Assembly (NCBI GenBank): GCA_035318925.1
Contig: DATHDS010000030.1
Span: forward strand, 1-64,000
Direction of reading: 5' to 3'
DNA: 64,000 bases
From: VAXT01 sp035318925
Lineage (GTDB): Bacteria > Actinomycetota > Thermoleophilia > Gaiellales > Gaiellaceae
Within the stretch, counting starts at the first letter, position 1. Each line of letters opens with the position of its first letter. The notes beneath the pieces are model-generated. The model saw only the letters and a program-made list of their open reading frames with translations, did no database searches and had not been told where the DNA came from. Below, piece after piece: positions 59,010-64,000 of the stretch. A program made the translations under genes and the position numbers.

Positions 59010-60508
59010 TCCCTGCCGTCGCGGCGCATCAGCTCCTCCGCAGTCACGGGGCCCCACGTGCCCGCCGGATAGTTGGGGAAGGGTGGACGGTCGCGCTTCC
59101 AGGCGGCGACGATCGCATCCACGAGCGCCCATTGCTCCTCGACCTCGTCCGAGCGCGTGAAGAGCGTCTGCTCGCCGAGCATGGCGTCGAGGATCAGCCG
59201 CTCGTAGGCCTCGGGCAGATCCGTGCGGAAGGTGCCACCGTACATGAAGTCCATGTGGACGGTTCGGATGAGCATCCCCTGCCCGGGCACCTTTGCGCCG
59301 ATGGCCAGTGAGACCCCCTCGTCCGGCTGCACGTGCACGAGCAGGAGGTTCGGGCGCAGCTCCTCGGTCGCCGCATCCTCGAAGGGCGGGTGCGGGGCCC
59401 GCTGGAACTGGATCGCGATCGTCGTCTCGCGGCGGGCGAGGCGCTTGCCGGTGCGCACGTAGAAAGGGGTGTCCGCCCAGCGCCAGTTGTCGACGAAGAG
59501 CTTCGCGGCGACGTACGTCTCGGTCATCGAGTCCGGGGCGACGCCTTCCTCTTCGCGATATCCCGGCACCTCCTTGCCCTCGACGTAGCCCCGCCCGTAC
59601 TGGCCGCGCACGATGTGCTTGGGGCCGGGCGTGTGAATCGCCTTCAGCACCTTTACCTTCTCGTTGCGCACCGAATCCGCGGTGAAGTCGATCGGGGGCT
59701 CCATCGCCGTCAGCGCGACGAGCTGGAGCATGTGGTTCTGGACGATGTCCCGGATCGCGCCGGCCTGCTCGTAGAAGCCGGCGCGCCCCTCGATGCCCAG
59801 CGACTCGGCAACCGTGATCTGGACGTGGTCGATGAACTGGCGGTTCCAGATCGGCTCGAAGATGCCGTTCGCAAAGCGAAGGGCGAGCATGTTCTGGACC
59901 GTCTCCTTGCCGAGGTAGTGGTCGATCCGAAAGACCTCTTGCTCGGTGAAGTGGGTGCTGATCAGCTCAGTGAGCTCCCGCGCCGAGGCGAGGTCGTGCC
60001 CGAACGGCTTCTCGATGATCAGCCGGACCCAGCCTTCGGTCTTCCGCCGCTTGCCGAGCTCCTTGACGATGGTCGGCATCGCAGCGGGCGGAACGGCCAG
60101 GTAGTTGACGCGGTTGCTGCGGGTGCCGCGTTCCTCGTCGAGCTCGTTCAGGAGCTTGGCGAGCCGGTCCTCGCCGCCCTCGTCGGCGAAGTCCATCGGC
60201 AGGAAGTGCGTCGCCTCTGCGAGCCGGTCCCAGACCTCTTGCTTGAAGTCGTCGCGGCCGAACTCGCGCACGGCGCGCTCCATGCGGTCGCGGAACTCGT
60301 CGTTCGTCCAGTCGCGTCTCGCCGTGCCGACGACGGCGAAGCGCTCGGGCAGCAGGCGCCGGTAGGCCAGCGCATACAGGGCCGGGAAGATCTTGCGGTG
60401 ACAGAGGTCGCCGGAGGCGCCGAAGATGACCATCGCGCACGGTTCGGGAGCGCGCCGCGGGCCGAGGCCTGTCAGCAGCGGGTTCTCGGCGAGCTCTGTG
60501 TCGGTCAT
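58997..60508 (-). CDS. zwf: Glucose-6-phosphate 1-dehydrogenase
   Basis: A 503-residue G6PDH: NADP motif FGASGDLCHRKIFPALYAL, RLIIEKPFGHDLASA, the active site RIDHYLGKETVQNMLALRFANGIF (split) carrying the catalytic His/Asp, and GQYGRGYVEGKEVPGYREE. It oxidises glucose-6-phosphate to 6-phosphogluconolactone, supplying NADPH. It overlaps gnd by 4 bases (ATGA) and opcA by 13. Confidence 0.97.
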   Translation of the reverse strand: MTDTELAENPLLTGLGPRRAPEPCAMVIFGASGDLCHRKIFPALYALAYRRLLPERFAVVGTARRDWTNDEFRDRMERAVREFGRDDFKQEVWDRLAEATHFLPMDFADEGGEDRLAKLLNELDEERGTRSNRVNYLAVPPAAMPTIVKELGKRRKTEGWVRLIIEKPFGHDLASARELTELISTHFTEQEVFRIDHYLGKETVQNMLALRFANGIFEPIWNRQFIDHVQITVAESLGIEGRAGFYEQAGAIRDIVQNHMLQLVALTAMEPPIDFTADSVRNEKVKVLKAIHTPGPKHIVRGQYGRGYVEGKEVPGYREEEGVAPDSMTETYVAAKLFVDNWRWADTPFYVRTGKRLARRETTIAIQFQRAPHPPFEDAATEELRPNLLLVHVQPDEGVSLAIGAKVPGQGMLIRTVHMDFMYGGTFRTDLPEAYERLILDAMLGEQTLFTRSDEVEEQWALVDAIVAAWKRDRPPFPNYPAGTWGPVTAEELMRRDGREWLR

Positions 60509-61374
60509 TGCGACTTCACCGCGTGGCCGCCGAACTGGGCGCGCAGGGCAGCGCTGACCTTGGCCGCGAACGACTCGTCCTGCCGGGAGGCGAAGCGCAT
60601 GAAGAGCGCCATCGTCATCGCCGGGGCCGGCACGCTCTCGTTGATCGCCGCGTCGACCGTCCAGCGTCCCTCGCCGGAGTCGGCGACGTAGCCGGCGATG
60701 TCGTGCAGGTCGCCGCCGTGCTGATCGAACGCGTCGTGCAGGAGCTCGAGCAGCCAGGAGCGGACGACCGATCCGTACCGCCAGATGCCGGAGATCTGCT
60801 CGAAATCGAGGTCGTACTCGGAGGCGTTCATGATCTCGAACCCTTCGCCGTAGGACTGCATGAGGCCGTACTCGATCCCGTTGTGCACCATCTTCACGAA
60901 GTGGCCGGCGCCGGACGGGCCGACATGGGCCCAGCCGTCCTCGGGAGCAAGCGAGCTCAGGATCGGGTCGAGCCGTTTGACGGGCTCGTCGGGGCCACCG
61001 GCCATCAGACAGAAGCCCTCCTTCAGCCCCCAGATACCGCCCGAGACGCCGACGTCGACGAAGTCGATTCTGTGCCCGGACGCCTCGGCGCTTCGCCGCT
61101 TGGAGTCGTGGAAGTTCGAATTGCCGCCGTCGACGATCGTGTCCCCGGACTCGAGGATCCCGAGTAGCTCGCGGAAGACGGCCTCGGTGGGCTCGCCCGA
61201 CGGGATCATCATCCAGACTGCACGCGGCGCCTCGAGCTGCGTAGCGAGCTCTTCGAGCGACGAGGCGGTCGACTCGACCTTCGGGTCGTAGGTCATGACC
61301 TCGTGGCCGTCGCGCCGGAGCCGTTCCGTCATCCCGGCGCCCATGCGCCCGAGACCGACCATTCCTAATTTCAT
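60505..61374 (-). CDS. gnd: 6-Phosphogluconate dehydrogenase (decarboxylating), short form
   Basis: A 289-residue short-type Gnd. It shows the Rossmann motif MVGLGRMGAGMTERLRRDGHEV, DGGNSNFHDSKRR, VDVGVSGGIWGLKEGFCLMAGG, the catalytic GPSGAGHFVKMVHNGIEYGLMQ (split) and the C-terminal helical domain. This short class (near 300 residues) is often NAD-dependent and tetrameric, as opposed to the 470-residue classical form. It oxidises and decarboxylates 6-phosphogluconate to ribulose-5-phosphate. ATG 61374 overlaps the pgi stop by 4 bases. Confidence 0.94.
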   Translation of the reverse strand: MKLGMVGLGRMGAGMTERLRRDGHEVMTYDPKVESTASSLEELATQLEAPRAVWMMIPSGEPTEAVFRELLGILESGDTIVDGGNSNFHDSKRRSAEASGHRIDFVDVGVSGGIWGLKEGFCLMAGGPDEPVKRLDPILSSLAPEDGWAHVGPSGAGHFVKMVHNGIEYGLMQSYGEGFEIMNASEYDLDFEQISGIWRYGSVVRSWLLELLHDAFDQHGGDLHDIAGYVADSGEGRWTVDAAINESVPAPAMTMALFMRFASRQDESFAAKVSAALRAQFGGHAVKSQ

Positions 61375-62726
61375 AGGTCTTCCAGCCTCACGCGGCAGAC
61401 CTGCCGGCCGCGCTCCTTCAGTGCCTCGAGGTCGCCCGCGGCCTGGGCCGCGATCAGCTGCCGGAAGCCGAAATCGTGCCCGGGGATCTCGAGCTCCTCG
61501 CCGAAGTCGTCCACGACCTGGACGGCGAGGATCGCGTTCGGGCCACCCTTGTGCAGCTGCCCGGTGGAATGGAGGTAGCGAGGGCCGAGGCCCTTCGTGA
61601 CGACGCACCCCGTCTCGCGCGCCCTGTGGACAAGCCCGTCGAGCTCGCTCTCTCGCGCCGGGTCGATGAAAGCCTGGATTGCGATGTACTGCGGGGGCTT
61701 CGCCGCGGCGAGCAACTCGTCGAGTGACCCCTCAGGACCTGTCTCGGGACCTGGTCCCTGGACATGGCCGGACGAGAGGATGGCGCTCGTCCGGTCCTTC
61801 GCGGCCTGCACGTCCGGCTGGTCGAAGGGGTTGATGCCGAGAATCGAGCCGGCGACCGCGGTCGCGAACTCCCAGCGGAAGAACTCCGCTCCCAGGTCGT
61901 ACGGATCGTCGAGCCGGACCGGCCCATGCTGGCGGTCGGGGCCCGCCTGCGGATCCTCGCCGGGCGCGGGCACGAGCCCCTTCCCCTCTTTCCCGGTCGA
62001 CTCGGCAATGAGCTGCTCGGCCCAGAGCCCGAACCCGCCGGGCGTGTCGTCGATGCAGATCTTGTCGCGGCCCTCGCTCCAGCCCTCGCCGAGCTGGAGC
62101 CCGAAGGTGAAGCCCGGGTTCTCCTCGCCGAGCCGGCACCACTCGGACATCGCGTCGGCGCGCTCCAGCAGCATCTTGACGTCGAGGCCCAGCAGCGCGG
62201 CCGGCACCATCCCGAACGGCGAGAGCACCGAGTAGCGCCCACCGATCGTCGGCTCTCCGTTGACGACGAAGGCGAAGTCGTGCTCGCGCCCGAAGTGCTC
62301 GAGCTCGGTGCCTGGATCGGTGATCGCGCCGAACGTGCCCTGGCCGCGCTCGAGGAAGTAGTCGAGCTGAGAGCGCGTCTCGAGGGTCGTTCCCGATTTC
62401 GAGGCGCCGACGAAGAGCGTCCGGTCGAGGTCGAGCTGCTCCTCGAGCCGCCGGATGGCAGTCGGATGCGTCGTGTCGAGCACGTGCAGACGAGTGATGC
62501 CGAAGGTGCGGCGAATGACCTCGGGGCCGAGGCTCGAGCCACCCATGCCGAGCAGGACGACGTCGTCGAAGTCGCGCGTCAGCCCATCGAGCTCGTCGAG
62601 GCGCTCGAGCATGCGCCCGGGCTCGTCGAGCCAACCGAGCCAGTGCGCCTCGTCGCGACCGGTCCAGACGGTCGGGTCGCGGGCCCAGATCCGGTCGACC
62701 AGCTCGACGGCTTCCAGCGAGCTCAC
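61371..62726 (-). CDS. pgi: Glucose-6-phosphate isomerase
   Basis: A 451-residue SIS-fold isomerase. LGMGGSSLGPEVIRRTFG is the phosphate-binding start, FVGASKSGTTLETRSQ is a PGI-type SIS loop, NGEPTIGGRYSVLSPFGMVPAAL follows, and the signature INPFDQPDVQAAK near residue 300 resembles the 'FDQxGVExxK' motif. It is shorter than the 540-residue E. coli type but within the actinobacterial range. It links glycolysis to zwf. It overlaps both neighbours by 4 bases. Confidence 0.93.
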   Translation of the reverse strand: MSSLEAVELVDRIWARDPTVWTGRDEAHWLGWLDEPGRMLERLDELDGLTRDFDDVVLLGMGGSSLGPEVIRRTFGITRLHVLDTTHPTAIRRLEEQLDLDRTLFVGASKSGTTLETRSQLDYFLERGQGTFGAITDPGTELEHFGREHDFAFVVNGEPTIGGRYSVLSPFGMVPAALLGLDVKMLLERADAMSEWCRLGEENPGFTFGLQLGEGWSEGRDKICIDDTPGGFGLWAEQLIAESTGKEGKGLVPAPGEDPQAGPDRQHGPVRLDDPYDLGAEFFRWEFATAVAGSILGINPFDQPDVQAAKDRTSAILSSGHVQGPGPETGPEGSLDELLAAAKPPQYIAIQAFIDPARESELDGLVHRARETGCVVTKGLGPRYLHSTGQLHKGGPNAILAVQVVDDFGEELEIPGHDFGFRQLIAAQAAGDLEALKERGRQVCRVRLEDL

Positions 62727-63514
62727 GACAGGAACTCCAGCACGAGCCGGTCGAACTCGTCCGGACGCTCGAGGCTCGGGATGTGCGCGGTCGCGGGGAT
62801 GGATGCCCGGCGCGCATGCGGAAGCGCAGCTGCCAGCCGATCGGCGATCGTGTGGATGTCGGGGCGGTCCTCCTCGCCGACGACGATCAGCGTCGGGGCA
62901 CGAATCTCCGTCAGGCGCTCGGCGAGGTCCGGAACGAGCGGCTCTTCCTCGGCTGCGTCCCCGACCGGGAGCTGCAGCTCGAAGGCGCGCCGTTGCATCA
63001 CGGCGACCTGCTCCCGCACGCCCGCGTCGACGTCCGAGGGGCTACGGCCTGGGCCATCGACCCACATCCGCAGGTTCAACTCGACCGCGGCCTCGACGTC
63101 GCCGCGCTCAAGCGCCGCTTGCTCCTCGGCCCAGCCGGCCTGAGTCTCCTCGGTCCAGTCATGGCCGGGCAGACCGGCGCCGACGAGCACCAACGCGGAG
63201 ACGAGCTCCGGCCGGGCAACGGCGACCTCGAGCGCAACCCGGCCACCCAGCGAGACGCCGACGAGCGCGGCGGGGCCGAGAGCCAGCCGCTCCAACAGCC
63301 CGACCAGGTCTCGCGCGTTCGAGAACGACCCCGGCGTAATCGGCGTCTCGCCGAAGCCGCGCATGTCGTAGCGCACCGTCCGATGCGTCGGCGGAAAGCT
63401 CGTCCACTGGGGCTCCCACATGCGGCTGTCGGCGATGCCCTCGTGGATCAGGACGACCGGTGGGCCTTCGCCCGCGACCTCGTAGTGCAGCTCGGCCTGC
63501 GCGGTCTCGGTCAC
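62723..63514 (-). CDS. Alpha/beta hydrolase (enol-lactonase-like) in the pentose-phosphate operon
   Basis: A 263-residue alpha/beta hydrolase: oxyanion-hole VVLIHEGIADSRMW, RYDMRGFGETP, nucleophile elbow LVGVSLGGRVALEVA, acid in VVGEEDRPDIH and His in PATAHIPSLERPDEF. The pattern resembles 3-oxoadipate enol-lactonases. It sits between tal and pgi in the operon with 4-bp overlaps on both sides. The operon has zwf and gnd but no 6-phosphogluconolactonase (Pgl), so a lactonase role here is an attractive but unproven idea. Confidence 0.85.
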   Translation of the reverse strand: MTETAQAELHYEVAGEGPPVVLIHEGIADSRMWEPQWTSFPPTHRTVRYDMRGFGETPITPGSFSNARDLVGLLERLALGPAALVGVSLGGRVALEVAVARPELVSALVLVGAGLPGHDWTEETQAGWAEEQAALERGDVEAAVELNLRMWVDGPGRSPSDVDAGVREQVAVMQRRAFELQLPVGDAAEEEPLVPDLAERLTEIRAPTLIVVGEEDRPDIHTIADRLAAALPHARRASIPATAHIPSLERPDEFDRLVLEFLS

Positions 63515-64000
63515 GCCGGCGCTAGCTGCCCGCGCTTGGACTCGATGCCCTCGAGCAGCTCGGTGAACGAGTCGATGAACTTCTGGACGCCTTCTCGCTC
63601 GAGCGTGTCGGAGACGTCGTCGTAGTCCACGCCCGCCTCGGCGAGCTGCTCGAAGAGGCGATGCGCCTCGTCGAGGTCGGCCTCCAGCGCGAGCGCGACC
63701 TCGCCGTGATCCTGGAACGCGTCGATCGTCTCCTTCGGCATCGTGTTCACGGTCTCGGGGCCGATCAGGTCCTCGACGTACATCACGTCCCGGTACTCCG
63801 GGTTCTTCGTCGAGGTCGAGGCCCAGAGGCAGCGCTGCTTGCTCGCGCCCTTCGCGGCGAGGGGCTCCCAGCGCTCGCCCGAGAAGGTCTGCTTGTAGTT
63901 CTGGTAGGCGAGCTTCGCGTTTGCGATCGCGAGCTTGCCCTTCAGCTCCGGGTGCCCGACCTCGTCGAGCCGCCGGTCCGCCTCGGTATCCACGCGCGAG
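63511..64000 (-). CDS. tal: Transaldolase, C-terminal part (partial at window edge)
   Basis: The last 163 residues of a transaldolase run off the right edge. SRVDTEADRRLDEVG opens what can be seen (so the GTG at 63993 is internal), followed by NAKLAYQNYKQTFSGERW, KGASKQRCLWASTSTKNPEYRDVMYVEDLIGPETVNTMPKETIDAF (split), typical of the long actinobacterial Tal with the phosphate-binding Ser/Arg region. The catalytic Lys lies upstream, outside the window. It exchanges three-carbon units between sugar phosphates. ATGA overlap with the hydrolase. Confidence 0.92.
   Translation of the reverse strand, partial: SRVDTEADRRLDEVGHPELKGKLAIANAKLAYQNYKQTFSGERWEPLAAKGASKQRCLWASTSTKNPEYRDVMYVEDLIGPETVNTMPKETIDAFQDHGEVALALEADLDEAHRLFEQLAEAGVDYDDVSDTLEREGVQKFIDSFTELLEGIESKRGQLAPA

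Overview
The window reads as chromosomal DNA of a very high-GC, Gram-positive-type actinobacterium. An early-branching Thermoleophilia-like lineage (Gaiellales/Solirubrobacterales) is my best guess. That is inferred from an F420-type luciferase-like reductase, OpcA next to zwf, a DUF4242/SCO4226-like protein, lipoproteins, GTG starts, many 4-bp ATGA overlaps and a ctaC-ctaD-ctaB cytochrome oxidase cluster. There is no phage, CRISPR array, plasmid origin or classical insertion sequence.

Layout. 0-5.5 kb: tail of an NmrA-like protein, an NTF2-like protein, then three genes that look like pyrimidine/hydantoin catabolism (F420-type LLM oxidoreductase, M20 amidohydrolase, dihydropyrimidinase). The gene-free 1727-2195 holds a tRNA-like cloverleaf between two copies of a structured repeat. 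5.5-20.9 kb: signalling and secreted proteins, namely a GGDEF/EAL protein, a cupredoxin lipoprotein, an aldo/keto reductase, two large cyclase-ATPase-TPR regulators, a DsbA-like protein, an XRE-TPR regulator followed at once by a secreted GFSDGGDG-repeat peptide, and a cytochrome c/Cys-rich lipoprotein. 20.9-26.1 kb: a cold-shock/RNA-helicase neighbourhood, an MFS transporter lacking an obvious start codon, and a TolB-like/PASTA secreted protein. 26.2-31.8 kb: an IclR regulator and a complete dihydroxyacetone kinase system with its own EI and HPr plus a glycerol facilitator, with matching palindromic operators at both ends. 32-37 kb: aldo/keto reductase, phosphotransferase, msrB-msrA, small proteins and copies of repeated structured elements. 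37.3-41.3 kb: tdh-kbl-fhs, which converts threonine to glycine and feeds one-carbon metabolism. 41.3-45.7 kb: a two-component system, a flavoprotein disulfide reductase and a cyclase-family hydrolase. 45.7-47.0 kb: small membrane-protein genes in segments bounded by 15-bp inverted repeats. 47-49.7 kb: lipoprotein, glucose dehydrogenase, ECF sigma and its zinc anti-sigma. 50-54 kb: cytochrome c oxidase II and I, a heme O synthase with a half heme-A-synthase-like N-terminus, and a 52-residue membrane protein. 54-58 kb: creatininase, DUF4242, amidase and a secreted Fn3-like protein. 58.1-64 kb: a tightly overlapping pentose-phosphate operon (tal, alpha/beta hydrolase, pgi, gnd, zwf, opcA).

The most unusual items are the inverted-repeat-bounded membrane-protein segments at 45.7-47.0 kb, the XRE-TPR/repeat-peptide pair at 15.1-16.9 kb, the tRNA-like RNA near 2.0 kb, and the CtaA-like/CtaB fusion with a palindromic repeat in its linker. 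All functional assignments come from reading the sequence and from family knowledge. No database search was run.
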